Assembly: GCA_028227525.1 (NCBI GenBank)
Contig: JAOJAE010000012.1
Location: 1-34,367 of the forward strand
DNA: 34,367 bases
Source of the DNA: Candidatus Pelagibacter sp.
GTDB lineage: Bacteria > Pseudomonadota > Alphaproteobacteria > Pelagibacterales > Pelagibacteraceae
Direction: 5' to 3'
Shown piece by piece: positions 1 through 9,098 of the stretch (position 1 is the first letter of the stretch; the number at the start of each line of letters is the position of its first letter). The notes under the pieces were generated by a model. The model had not been told where the DNA came from, made no database searches, and saw nothing but the letters and a program-made list of their open reading frames with translations. The position numbers were made by a program, and so were the translations under genes.

Positions 1-408
1 GTGATAGAAGTAAAAAGAGGATATGCGAGAAATTTTTTAATTGCTAATAAAAAAGCATTGTACGCTTCAAAAGAAAATATTTCAGAAGTTGAAAAAATAA
101 AAGCAGATTTATCAAAAAAAGATAATGAAAAGAAAATAGAAGCTACTCAAATTTCAGAACAAATTAATGGGAAAGAATACGGAGTTAAAAAACTAAGTAC
201 CGAAAACAATGAATTGTATGGTTCAGTTAAACCGACTGAAATTGCAAAATTAATTCAAGAAGAAAATAAAATTGATATCAAGCCTTCAATGATACAACCA
301 GTTGAAGAAATTAAATCTTTAGGAAAATTTAAAGTAAAAATTTCTTTACACTCTGAAGTTGATGCTGAAATTACAGTTAATGTTTCTTCAGCCGATACGA
401 TCCAATAA
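1..408 (+). CDS. rplI: Large ribosomal subunit protein bL9, 3' part (5' end outside window)
   Basis: This is the last 135 residues of ribosomal protein bL9, a 23S rRNA-binding protein of the large subunit. The conserved N-domain segment VKRGYARNFLIA is at residues 4-15 of the visible part. A Lys/Glu-rich connecting helix follows (about 25-60), then the C-terminal domain with GKFKVKISLHSEVDAEI. The normal bL9 start would lie about 20 codons upstream, so the GTG at base 1 is an internal Val codon and not a start. It stops 67 nt before dnaB; an rplI-dnaB neighbourhood is common in proteobacteria. Confidence 0.93.
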   Translation: MIEVKRGYARNFLIANKKALYASKENISEVEKIKADLSKKDNEKKIEATQISEQINGKEYGVKKLSTENNELYGSVKPTEIAKLIQEENKIDIKPSMIQPVEEIKSLGKFKVKISLHSEVDAEITVNVSSADTIQ

Positions 409-475
409 TTATACATTCTTTTCCCCAACCTTTAATAATAATTTCATTTAAAAGATAACTCTGTAAATTAATTTT

Positions 476-1894
476 ATGGAAAACAATTTAAGCATCGTCA
501 AAAATCAATTTAAAGAATTACCTAATAACATCGAAGCAGAACAAGCCGTTATCGGCTCCATACTAGTTAGCAATGATATATTTGATGAAATTAGTACAAT
601 AATTTCTAGCATCAATTTTTATGATCCAATGCATCAAAAAATTTTTGAGGCAATGGAAAGTTTGGTTTACAAAGGAATGCTTGCTAATCCCATTACACTT
701 AAAAATTATTTTGAAGATGAAAAAGATGATTTAAATGTTCCGGAATATTTAGTTAAAATTACTAAATTTTCTACATCTGTTCGTCAAGCAGTTGAATACT
801 CAAAAATAATTTACGACATGTTTGTAAGACGGGAATTGATTAAAATTTCCGAACAAACAATCGATAGTGCTAAATTAAATGAATTAGACACCAATGGTCA
901 AACCATCATCGAAAATTCGGAAAGACTACTTTTTGATTTAGCAGAGAAAGGCTCGTTCAATTCTTCACTGGTTAAATTTGACGAAGCAATGAAACAAACA
1001 ATTGAAATGGCGTCTGCTGCTTATAAAAATGAAGAAGGTATAGTTGGTGTTCCAACTGGTCTACGAGATTTGGATGATAAACTTGGTGGTCTTCACCAGT
1101 CAGATTTAATTATTATTGCAGGGCGTCCCTCTATGGGTAAAACATCTCTTGCAACAAATATTGCATTTAATGCTGCACAAAAATTACAAGAAAGTGGAAA
1201 AAAATCTTCTATTGCTTTCTTCTCATTGGAGATGTCTTCTGAACAATTATCTACAAGAATTATCTCAGAACAAGCACGAATAAGTTCAAATGATATTAGA
1301 AGAGGAAGAATTTCGGATGAACAATTTGATAAATTTTTAGAAACTTCAAAAAATATAGCCGAACTTCCATTATACATTGATGAAACACCAGCAATCAGTA
1401 TTGCTGCAATGAGCAACAGAGCTAGAAGAATAAAAAGATTGTTTGGTCTTGATATGGTTGTGGTTGATTATATTCAATTAATGAGAGGAACCACATTTAA
1501 CAAAGATGGAAGAGTTCAGGAAATATCACAAATTACACAAGGATTAAAAGCAATTGCTAAAGAATTAGCAGTCCCAGTTCTTGCTCTATCTCAACTTTCA
1601 AGACAAGTTGAACAAAGAGACGATCATAAACCTCAACTTTCAGATTTAAGAGAGTCAGGCTCAATTGAACAAGATGCTGATGTTGTAATGTTTGTTTATA
1701 GAGAAGGATATTATCTTTCAAGAAAAGAACCAAGAGAAGCAACTGTTGAACATGCAGAATGGCAAGCAAAAATGAATGAAGTTGCTCACTTGGCTCAAAT
1801 TATTATTGGAAAACAACGACACGGCCCAATAGGTAATGTAACTCTTGAGTTTGAAGAAAGATTTACTAAATTTAAAGATACTCAAATTAATTAA
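476..1894 (+). CDS. dnaB: Replicative DNA helicase DnaB
   Basis: Hexameric 5'-3' helicase that unwinds DNA at the replication fork. The 472-aa length is normal for the family. The N-terminal DnaB domain (about residues 12-115) begins with LPNNIEAEQAVIGSIL. The RecA-like domain carries Walker A GRPSMGKT at 216-223 and Walker B MVVVDYIQ at 327-334, followed by the LSQLSRQVE and SDLRESGSIEQDADVV motifs. There is no sign of an intein. The ATG at 476 gives the usual N-terminus. It is followed after 20 nt by the MMPL exporter gene. Confidence 0.97.
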   Translation: MENNLSIVKNQFKELPNNIEAEQAVIGSILVSNDIFDEISTIISSINFYDPMHQKIFEAMESLVYKGMLANPITLKNYFEDEKDDLNVPEYLVKITKFSTSVRQAVEYSKIIYDMFVRRELIKISEQTIDSAKLNELDTNGQTIIENSERLLFDLAEKGSFNSSLVKFDEAMKQTIEMASAAYKNEEGIVGVPTGLRDLDDKLGGLHQSDLIIIAGRPSMGKTSLATNIAFNAAQKLQESGKKSSIAFFSLEMSSEQLSTRIISEQARISSNDIRRGRISDEQFDKFLETSKNIAELPLYIDETPAISIAAMSNRARRIKRLFGLDMVVVDYIQLMRGTTFNKDGRVQEISQITQGLKAIAKELAVPVLALSQLSRQVEQRDDHKPQLSDLRESGSIEQDADVVMFVYREGYYLSRKEPREATVEHAEWQAKMNEVAHLAQIIIGKQRHGPIGNVTLEFEERFTKFKDTQIN

Positions 1895-1914
1895 ATTCCA
1901 ATATAAAAGAGCTA

Positions 1915-4311
1915 ATGTTTGCTCAGTTGTATCAAAATAGAGTTCTAAAAAACCCAAAAACAGTTTTTGTATTATTAATTATTGCGATACTAAGTTTTGG
2001 TTATTATTCCAAAGATTTTAGATTAGATGCATCGTCTGAAACCCTATTAATAGAGGGAGATCCTGATTTAGCATACTTAAAAGAAGTTACAGATAGATAT
2101 GGTTCAAAAGACTTTTTAATTCTTACCTATACTCCAAATGAGAGAATGGTATCTGATAACTCAATAAACAATCTACTAAGCTTAAAATACAAAATTCAAA
2201 GTTTAAATTGGGTGCATAGTGTCATCACACTTTTAGATGTACCTCTTTTAAGTAATTCAGAAGCACCATTACAAGAAAGACTTGAAAGTTTTAAAACTCT
2301 TAAAGATGAAGGAGTTGATAAAGATCGTGGTTTTAAAGAAATATTAAACAGTCCTGTTTTTAGAAATTATGTTATTAGTGAAGACGGAAATACAAGTGGA
2401 ATTATTGTTAACATCAAGAAAAATAAAAAATTAGACAATATTGAAAATTTAACGAAAGTCGAAATAGAAGCTTACAAAGATAAATTAAAAAAACAAAATC
2501 ATGAAAACATAATAGAGATTAGACAAGTTATCCAAAGCTATGGGGATGTGGGTAAAATCTATCTTGGGGGAATTCCAATGATAGCTGATGATATGATGAC
2601 TTTCATTAAAAGCGATATTGTAGTTTTTGGTTTAGGGGTTCTTTTATTTATAATTGCAACCTTATGGTTTGTTTTTAGAAAATTAATTTGGATTATTGTT
2701 CCAATTAGTAGTTGCTTGTTCTCAGTAGTAATTATGATGGGATTACTTGGAATTCTTGGCTGGAAAGTAACAGTAATTTCATCAAACTTTATCGCCTTAA
2801 TGTTAATCCTGACAATGGCAATGAATATTCATATGAGTACCCGTTTCCTTCAGCTCAGAAAAGAATTTCCAGATAAAAATAATTTTGCAATCATTTCGTT
2901 AACTACTAATAAAATGTTTTGGCCTATTATTTACACAGTGCTTACAACTGTATTTGCTTTTTTATCTTTAATTTTTAGTGGAATTAAACCTATAATAGAT
3001 TTTGGATGGATGATGACATTTGGCTTAATTACATCATTCATAATAACTTTTACTTTGCTCCCCACCCTTTTAAATTTTGTACCAACAAAAAATATTTCTA
3101 TCAAGAAAGAACAAGAATCTAAAATTACAACTTTTTTAGGATCAGTTTCACTGAATAATAAAAATTCAATTTTTGGAATAACGGGAATAGTCGTCATTTT
3201 AAGCATTTTTGGTATCAGCAAACTTGAAGTTGAGAATAGTTTTATCAACTACTTCAATAAAGATACGGAAATATATAAGGGTATGAAACTTATAGATGAA
3301 GAGCTTGGAGGCACAACTCCCCTTGAAATAATTTTAAAATTTCCAGCAAAAGAAGAAGAGAAGAAAAAAACATCGACTGAGGATGATGAATTTGAAGATT
3401 GGGGTGAAGGAGAAGATGGAAATGATGAAAAGTATTGGTTTACTAAAGATAAAATTGACAAAATTGCTTTGGTACATAATTACTTAGACAGTCTTCCTCA
3501 AGTTGGTAAGGTGTTATCTTTCTCATCAATCATTGATGTTGCAACACAACTAAATAATAATAAACCTCTTGGAACTTTAGAAATGGGAGTTTTATATTCA
3601 AAAATTCCAGAAAGTATTAAAACAGAAATTATTGATCCTTATTTATCCATTAAAGATAATGAAGCTAGAATAAGTTTGAGAATTATTGACTCACAAGAAA
3701 ATTTAAGAAGAAACGATCTAATTAACAAAATTAATTTTGATCTCAAAAATGAGATTGGCTTAGATGAAAGTGAATTTAAATTAGCAGGAGTTTTAATATT
3801 ATTTAATAATTTACTTCAAAGTTTATTTAAATCACAAATCTTAACTTTAGGATTAGTAATGATTGGAATTTTTTCAATGTTTATAATTTTATTTAGAAAT
3901 ATAAGATTATCCTTAATTGGAGTTATTCCAAACTTTATTGCAGCATTTTTTATCTTGGGAATTATAGGTCTTCTTGGAATTCCTTTAGATATGATGACAA
4001 TTACTATTGCAGCGATTACTATTGGAATAGCAGTAGATAATAGTATTCACTATATATATAGATTTAAGGAAGAGTTTAGTAAAATTAAAGATTACAATAA
4101 GACTTTAAAAAAATGTCATTCAACAGTTGGGGTTGCTATATTAAATACATCAATAACTATTGTCTTTGGTTTTTCAATTCTAGTTTTATCTAAATTTATT
4201 CCAACAATTTATTTTGGAATGTTCACTGGTCTTGCAATGTTACTTGCAATGATATCCGTTTTAACACTATTACCTGCTTTAATTTTAACAATAAAACCTT
4301 TTGGAAAATAA
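1915..4311 (+). CDS. MMPL/RND-family membrane exporter
   Basis: A 798-aa inner-membrane protein with the two-fold RND plan: TM1 near residues 17-27, a large periplasmic loop, TM2-6 at about 230-390, a second TM7-type segment near 410-430, a second periplasmic loop, then TM8-12 at about 635-790. The second half has a GIAVD motif (704-708) of the GxxxD proton-relay type. The matching site in the first half reads TMAMNIHMS and lacks the Asp. Residues about 479-510 form a very acidic, low-complexity insertion at the start of the second periplasmic loop. No membrane-fusion or outer-membrane partner gene is adjacent. Family members export lipids or hydrophobic compounds; the substrate here is unknown. 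It is followed directly by cvpA. Confidence 0.85.
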   Translation: MFAQLYQNRVLKNPKTVFVLLIIAILSFGYYSKDFRLDASSETLLIEGDPDLAYLKEVTDRYGSKDFLILTYTPNERMVSDNSINNLLSLKYKIQSLNWVHSVITLLDVPLLSNSEAPLQERLESFKTLKDEGVDKDRGFKEILNSPVFRNYVISEDGNTSGIIVNIKKNKKLDNIENLTKVEIEAYKDKLKKQNHENIIEIRQVIQSYGDVGKIYLGGIPMIADDMMTFIKSDIVVFGLGVLLFIIATLWFVFRKLIWIIVPISSCLFSVVIMMGLLGILGWKVTVISSNFIALMLILTMAMNIHMSTRFLQLRKEFPDKNNFAIISLTTNKMFWPIIYTVLTTVFAFLSLIFSGIKPIIDFGWMMTFGLITSFIITFTLLPTLLNFVPTKNISIKKEQESKITTFLGSVSLNNKNSIFGITGIVVILSIFGISKLEVENSFINYFNKDTEIYKGMKLIDEELGGTTPLEIILKFPAKEEEKKKTSTEDDEFEDWGEGEDGNDEKYWFTKDKIDKIALVHNYLDSLPQVGKVLSFSSIIDVATQLNNNKPLGTLEMGVLYSKIPESIKTEIIDPYLSIKDNEARISLRIIDSQENLRRNDLINKINFDLKNEIGLDESEFKLAGVLILFNNLLQSLFKSQILTLGLVMIGIFSMFIILFRNIRLSLIGVIPNFIAAFFILGIIGLLGIPLDMMTITIAAITIGIAVDNSIHYIYRFKEEFSKIKDYNKTLKKCHSTVGVAILNTSITIVFGFSILVLSKFIPTIYFGMFTGLAMLLAMISVLTLLPALILTIKPFGK

Positions 4312-4315
4312 TTTT

Positions 4316-4861
4316 GTGATTGATAATTTAAAAAATTTTTATGATGCTATATCTATCATTGACCTTATATACCTAGTAATAACCCTATCATCTCTTATCA
4401 CCTGTTATAAAAAAGGATTTGTTTTAAGTATTTTATCAATGGCCAAGTGGTTACTTGCTTATGTGATCACTTTAATTTTATTTCCAAGAGTGAAACCTTA
4501 TTTTAAAAATATTATTGATAATGAGTACGTTTTAGATGTTGGTCTTGGAATTATTATATTTGTGGTGGTAATTTTCTTAGTATTGCTTGTTAATAAAGGA
4601 ATAAGTAAAGCTGTAAATTATACCGGTATTGGTGGACTAGATACAACATTTGGATTCTTTTTTGGTTTTATCAGAGCCTACATAATTTCAGTTTGTATTT
4701 TTTCAGGGTTTAACATTGTCTACAATCACGATAAATGGCCTATAAATAAAGATCAATCATACGTCTTTCCTTACCTTAAAAAAGGTAGTAATTATCTGAT
4801 AAAAGAATTTCCTAATGAAAAAACATATCAAGATTCTAAAGAAAAAATTGAAGAACTTTGA
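4316..4861 (+). CDS. cvpA: CvpA-family membrane protein
   Basis: A small inner-membrane protein of the CvpA (colicin V production) family with about four TM segments (IIDLIYLVITLSSLITCY, then LAYVITLILF, IIIFVVVIFLVLLV, FFFGFIRAYIISVCIF). The family pattern KGFVLSI after TM1 and GGLDTTFGFFFGFIRA before the last TM are present. Position just upstream of purF is the classical cvpA-purF arrangement. The start is uncertain: GTG at 4316 sits after the exporter stop, while an in-frame TTG at 4301 would overlap the exporter end by 11 nt. The 3' end overlaps purF by up to 47 nt, suggesting translational coupling. Confidence 0.85.
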   Translation: MIDNLKNFYDAISIIDLIYLVITLSSLITCYKKGFVLSILSMAKWLLAYVITLILFPRVKPYFKNIIDNEYVLDVGLGIIIFVVVIFLVLLVNKGISKAVNYTGIGGLDTTFGFFFGFIRAYIISVCIFSGFNIVYNHDKWPINKDQSYVFPYLKKGSNYLIKEFPNEKTYQDSKEKIEEL

Positions 4862-6296
4862 TCCTAAATTAAAAGAAGAGTGTGGTGTATTTGGAGTAAG
4901 CAACGCAAAAGATGCTTCAGCATTAACGGCTCTTGGTCTTCACGCACTTCAACACCGTGGTCAAGAAGGTTGTGGAATAGTAACTTTTGATGGGGAAAAA
5001 TATTATTCAGAAAAAAGATTTGGATTGGTTGGTGATAATTTCAATAAAGAAAAAGTACTTAAAAACCTTATAGGAAATCACGCTATTGGTCACAACAGGT
5101 ACAGCACAACAGGTGAAAATACTTTAAGAAATATTCAGCCTTTTTTTGCTGATACAAATGCAGGTGGGATTGGAGTAGCTCATAATGGAAATTTAACTAA
5201 CTCAATTGCTCTTAGAAAAAAATTGGTTGAAGATGGAGCTATTTTTTATTCAACTTCTGATACAGAAACCATTGTTCATTTAATTGCAAAATCAAAAAGA
5301 ACAAAAACAATTGATAAAGTGGTTGATGCTATATTTCAAATTCAGGGTGGTTACGCTTTAGTTATGTTGGCACAAAATTCATTGATTGGCGTGAGAGACC
5401 CTTATGGTATTAGACCGCTTGTAATTGGTAAATTAGGTAACAGTTATGTTCTTGCGTCTGAGACTTGTGCGCTAGATATTATTGGTGCTAAATTTGTAAG
5501 AGATGTTGAAAATGGAGAGATTGTTTTAATTGAAAATGATAAGCTAGAAAGCATTAAGCCCTTCCCTCCTAAAAAAGTAAGGCCTTGTGTTTTTGAATAT
5601 ATTTATTTTGCAAGACCAGACAGTATCCTTGATAACAAAACAGCTTACGAACATAGAAAAAATATTGGTGCTGAACTTGCTAAAGAAAATGATGTAGAGG
5701 CAGATATCGTTGTTCCAGTTCCAGATAGTGGTAACGCTGCGGCTCTTGGTTTTGCTCAGTATTTAAAAATGAATTATGAACATGGTTTAATTAGAAACCA
5801 TTATGTAGGAAGAACATTTATTGAGCCAAGTCAAAAAATTAGAAGCTTGGGTGTGAAGTTAAAATTGAATGCAAATCAAACTACAATTAAAGATAAAAAA
5901 ATTATCTTAATTGATGACTCACTGGTTAGAGGCACAACTTCGCATAAAATTGTTAAAATGTTATATGATGCAGGAGCTAAAGAAGTGCATGTCAAGATAG
6001 CTTGTCCTGAAATTAGATATCCAGATTTTTATGGAGTTGATACTCCAACAAAAAAAGAATTGTTAGCAGCTAATAAAACTAATGATGAAATTTGTGAATA
6101 TATTGGAGCAAAATCTTTAAAATTTTTATCGCTTAATGGATTATATAAAGCTATTGGTTTTGACAATAGAAACGAGACTTATCCTCAACTAACTGATCAT
6201 TATTTCACTGGGGACTACCCTGTTAAACCTATCGATGAACTTGGAGATAATAAAATCACTCAATTATCTTTACTAAGTACAGCATCTAATAATTAG
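4815..6296 (+). CDS. purF: Amidophosphoribosyltransferase
   Basis: Catalyses the first committed step of purine synthesis: PRPP plus glutamine to 5-phosphoribosylamine. The N-terminal Ntn glutaminase domain has its nucleophile in EECGVFGV (Cys23 with this start), with HRGQEGCGI and HNRYSTTGE after it. The phosphoribosyltransferase PRPP loop IILIDDSLVRGTT is at about 363-375. The nucleophilic Cys must become N-terminal, so a short propeptide is expected. An in-frame TTG at 4848 would give a shorter, more typical propeptide and only a 14-nt overlap with cvpA. The HD-domain gene follows after 2 nt. Confidence 0.97.
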   Translation: MKKHIKILKKKLKNFDPKLKEECGVFGVSNAKDASALTALGLHALQHRGQEGCGIVTFDGEKYYSEKRFGLVGDNFNKEKVLKNLIGNHAIGHNRYSTTGENTLRNIQPFFADTNAGGIGVAHNGNLTNSIALRKKLVEDGAIFYSTSDTETIVHLIAKSKRTKTIDKVVDAIFQIQGGYALVMLAQNSLIGVRDPYGIRPLVIGKLGNSYVLASETCALDIIGAKFVRDVENGEIVLIENDKLESIKPFPPKKVRPCVFEYIYFARPDSILDNKTAYEHRKNIGAELAKENDVEADIVVPVPDSGNAAALGFAQYLKMNYEHGLIRNHYVGRTFIEPSQKIRSLGVKLKLNANQTTIKDKKIILIDDSLVRGTTSHKIVKMLYDAGAKEVHVKIACPEIRYPDFYGVDTPTKKELLAANKTNDEICEYIGAKSLKFLSLNGLYKAIGFDNRNETYPQLTDHYFTGDYPVKPIDELGDNKITQLSLLSTASNN

Positions 6297-6298
6297 AA

Positions 6299-6856
6299 AT
6301 GAAAAAAGTAAATTTCACAGAGATGAAAAATGGTACTAAAGAGGATTATCAACTGTTAGAAAAATATGAAAAAGATTTTGAAAGACAGACTGCTGATAGA
6401 ATTTTAAAATATTTAGCATCACAAACATCGACTCTTGAAGGATATCAAATAACAAGATTAGAACATTCGTTACAAGCCGCAACTCGAGCTTATAAAAATG
6501 GTGAGAGTGAGGAAATGGTTGTTGCTACATTGATACACGATATTGGTGATGATTTAGCTCCCATGAACCACTCTCAGTATGCTGCTTCAATATTAAGACC
6601 ATACGTATCAGAAAAAACATACTGGATAATTCAACACCATGGATTATTTCAAACTTATTACAGCGCTCATCATTTAGGTGGAGATAGAAATGCTAGGGAT
6701 AAATTTAAGGATCATGAGCATTATCAGGCAACTATTAATTTCTGCGAAAATTATGACCAATCGTCTTTTGATCCAAATTATAAAAGTATGAGTTTAGATG
6801 AATTTTCACCTATGGTTAAAAGAATATTTTCTAAAACACCTTATTATTATCTTTAA
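6299..6856 (+). CDS. HD-domain metal-dependent protein (PhnZ/phosphohydrolase-like)
   Basis: A 185-aa soluble HD-domain protein. Candidate metal ligands are His56 (RLEHS), His80-Asp81 (LIHDIGD), His91, His113/114 (IIQHHG), and a later Asp near 153 (CENYDQSSFD). That spread fits the HD superfamily, which includes phosphohydrolases and the diiron oxygenase PhnZ. The motif YWIIQHHGLFQTYY followed by HHLGGDRNARDKF is typical of a conserved proteobacterial subgroup often labelled HD or phosphonate-degradation-associated. No phosphonate genes are in the window, so the substrate cannot be named. It is 2 nt from purF and 30 nt from gshA. Confidence 0.8.
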   Translation: MKKVNFTEMKNGTKEDYQLLEKYEKDFERQTADRILKYLASQTSTLEGYQITRLEHSLQAATRAYKNGESEEMVVATLIHDIGDDLAPMNHSQYAASILRPYVSEKTYWIIQHHGLFQTYYSAHHLGGDRNARDKFKDHEHYQATINFCENYDQSSFDPNYKSMSLDEFSPMVKRIFSKTPYYYL

Positions 6857-6886
6857 ATTATATAATAAGATACTATCTAACTACCC

Positions 6887-8182
6887 ATGATTAAGTCTAA
6901 AGAACAAATAATTGAATATTTTAAATCTGGCATCAAACAGATAAACGATTTTAGAATAGGAATTGAGCATGAAAAATTTCTTTTTGATAATCATAGCAAT
7001 AAAAGAATTAGTTATTCAAAAATAAAAGAAATGTTTGTAGCTTTATTAGAGTTTGGCTGGAATCCTATTTTAGAAAAAGATAATATTATTGGATTAAATA
7101 AAGGGGGTAAAAATATTACTCTTGAACCTGGAAACCAAATAGAATTATCAGGAGAAAAACTTAACCATATACATGAAGCATGTGCTGAGTCTCAAGATTA
7201 TTTATTTGAGTTAAGACAAGTTACTAAAAAATTAGATATTAGTATTATTAGTGCTGGTTTTGATCCAATCTCAAAATTAGAAGAAATTCCAAATAACCCC
7301 AAACAACGATATGAACTCATGACCAAAGATATGCCATTAGGTGGCGAGCTTAGTTTGGATATGATGTATAGAACCTGCGGAACTCAATTAAATATTGATT
7401 ACAATTCAGAAAAAGATTTTATTAAAAAATTTAAAGTAGTGAACTCAATTGTTCCAATTTCTATTGCTTTATTTGCAAACTCATCGATAGTTGAGAAAAA
7501 AGATAGCGGTTATTTATCATATCGATCAAAAGTTTGGCAAAGCACTTCTAGAGGAGGATTACCAAAACTATTTTTAGAAAATTTAAATTTTGAAAAATAT
7601 GCTGAATTCGTAATGAACTTTCCAATTTTATTTATTCAACACAAAGACACTTATATTTCAGGAAGAAAATATACCTTTAAAGATTTTATGGATGGTAAAA
7701 TTGATGAAATAGAAAACCGGTTACCTTCAGAAAATGATTTAACCACTCACTTAAGTACAATTTTTACCGAAAATAGACTTAAAAAATATATTGAACTTAG
7801 ATCTATGGATACTTGTGGTTGGGATTGCCTATGTGCAGGCCCAGCATTTAATGTTGGAATGCTCTATGGGAACTTAGATGAAGTTCATGAGGTAATTTCA
7901 AGCTGGGATAAAGATAAAATTATTAACGCCTATCTTGAAGCTCCTCAAAAAGGTTTCAATACTCAATTAATGGGTAAAGATCTTCTTTACTGGGCGAAGA
8001 CTTTGTTGGATTTATCTAGAAAAGGTTTAGAGAAAAGAGATATTTTAAATAAAAGTGGCAAAAATGAAACATTATTTTTAAATCACTTACAAAAAGTAAT
8101 TGATAACAAAGTAACGAACGCAGATCATATGATTAGTAAATTTTCTAAAAATGAAGATTTAAGTGAATTATATGACAAATAA
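6887..8182 (+). CDS. gshA: Glutamate-cysteine ligase (plant/alphaproteobacterial type)
   Basis: First step of glutathione synthesis: ATP-dependent joining of Glu and Cys. The protein has 431 residues. Family marks are FRIGIEHEKF near residue 22, LEPGNQIELSG near 84, MTKDMPLGGELSLDMMYRTC from 145 followed directly by GTQLNID, and ELRSMDTCGWDCL in the C-terminal part. This is the type shared by plants and alphaproteobacteria, not the E. coli GshA type. gshB overlaps its 3' end by 11 nt, so the two glutathione genes are probably translated together. Confidence 0.94.
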   Translation: MIKSKEQIIEYFKSGIKQINDFRIGIEHEKFLFDNHSNKRISYSKIKEMFVALLEFGWNPILEKDNIIGLNKGGKNITLEPGNQIELSGEKLNHIHEACAESQDYLFELRQVTKKLDISIISAGFDPISKLEEIPNNPKQRYELMTKDMPLGGELSLDMMYRTCGTQLNIDYNSEKDFIKKFKVVNSIVPISIALFANSSIVEKKDSGYLSYRSKVWQSTSRGGLPKLFLENLNFEKYAEFVMNFPILFIQHKDTYISGRKYTFKDFMDGKIDEIENRLPSENDLTTHLSTIFTENRLKKYIELRSMDTCGWDCLCAGPAFNVGMLYGNLDEVHEVISSWDKDKIINAYLEAPQKGFNTQLMGKDLLYWAKTLLDLSRKGLEKRDILNKSGKNETLFLNHLQKVIDNKVTNADHMISKFSKNEDLSELYDK

Positions 8183-9098
8183 AATCGTTGCTATTCAAGG
8201 AAATCACCCTTCTAAACTAAACCCCATTACAGATACGAGTGTTTTTCTTGCAAACGAGATTCAAATTAAAAACTACAAAATCTTTTATTACGATCCTAAA
8301 GATTTATCAGTAATTAATTCAAAAGTTATAGCTTTAGGATTTTTTATTAAATTTGACTATTCAAAAAAGAAATTTTTTAAAATATTAAAAAAACAAAAAT
8401 TAGATCTTACAAAATGTAAATTTATTCTAATTCGTCAAGATCCTCCATTTAACCTAGAATATATTTCAGCAACTTACATTCTAGATACTATTAAAGATAA
8501 AGTTAAAATTTTAAACAACCCTACTTCAATAAGAAATGTGTCTGAAAAACTTTATTCAGTTAAATATCAAAAATATATGCCGAGTACTATTTTTACTCAA
8601 AATATCAATGAGATTAAAAACTTTTTTAAAATACATAAAAAAGTAATTTTAAAACCTATCCATAGTTATAGTGGAAATGACATACATCTTTTAAGTAAAT
8701 TTAATTCAAAATTAATCAATCAATTCATTAAAAAACATGATCATATTATGTGTCAAAAATTTTTACCTAAGATTACTAAAGGAGATAAAAGAGTATTTTT
8801 AATAAATGGTAAAATTTGTGGAGCTATATCTCGAGTTCCAAAACAAGGTTCTTTTTTAAGTAACATGAGCAAAGGAGCAAAACCAATTAATATCAAACTC
8901 ACTCATATAGAAAATAAAATTTCAAAATTAATTGCTAAAGATCTTAAAAAAGAAAATATCTTTTTTGCAGGGATTGATTTTATTGATCAAAAATTAAATG
9001 GGGACATTAACGTAACCTCTCCTACTGGATTAAAAACATTGTATGATTTATCAGGAATTAATCTTGCAAAAACATTTTGGAAAGAATTAAAAGCATGA
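8172..9098 (+). CDS. gshB: Glutathione synthetase (ATP-grasp)
   Basis: Second glutathione step: gamma-glutamylcysteine plus Gly. The protein has 308 residues from the ATG at 8172; an in-frame GTG at 8163 would add three. The N-terminal MTNKIVAIQGNHPSKLNPITD and RQDPPFNLEYI match the prokaryotic GshB pre-ATP-grasp domain. The ATP-grasp part has KPIHSYSGNDI from Lys161, MCQKFLP, KGDKRVFLINGK, a Gly-rich GSFLSNMSKGA loop and the terminal NVTSPTG. It is Lys-rich and rather diverged, but the order of motifs is intact. The stop overlaps the next gene as ATGA. Confidence 0.93.
   Translation: MTNKIVAIQGNHPSKLNPITDTSVFLANEIQIKNYKIFYYDPKDLSVINSKVIALGFFIKFDYSKKKFFKILKKQKLDLTKCKFILIRQDPPFNLEYISATYILDTIKDKVKILNNPTSIRNVSEKLYSVKYQKYMPSTIFTQNINEIKNFFKIHKKVILKPIHSYSGNDIHLLSKFNSKLINQFIKKHDHIMCQKFLPKITKGDKRVFLINGKICGAISRVPKQGSFLSNMSKGAKPINIKLTHIENKISKLIAKDLKKENIFFAGIDFIDQKLNGDINVTSPTGLKTLYDLSGINLAKTFWKELKA

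Noticed and set aside
1..3. GTG at base 1 as the start of rplI
   Set aside because: It is an internal Val codon; the normal N-terminal 20 or so residues of bL9 lie outside the window.
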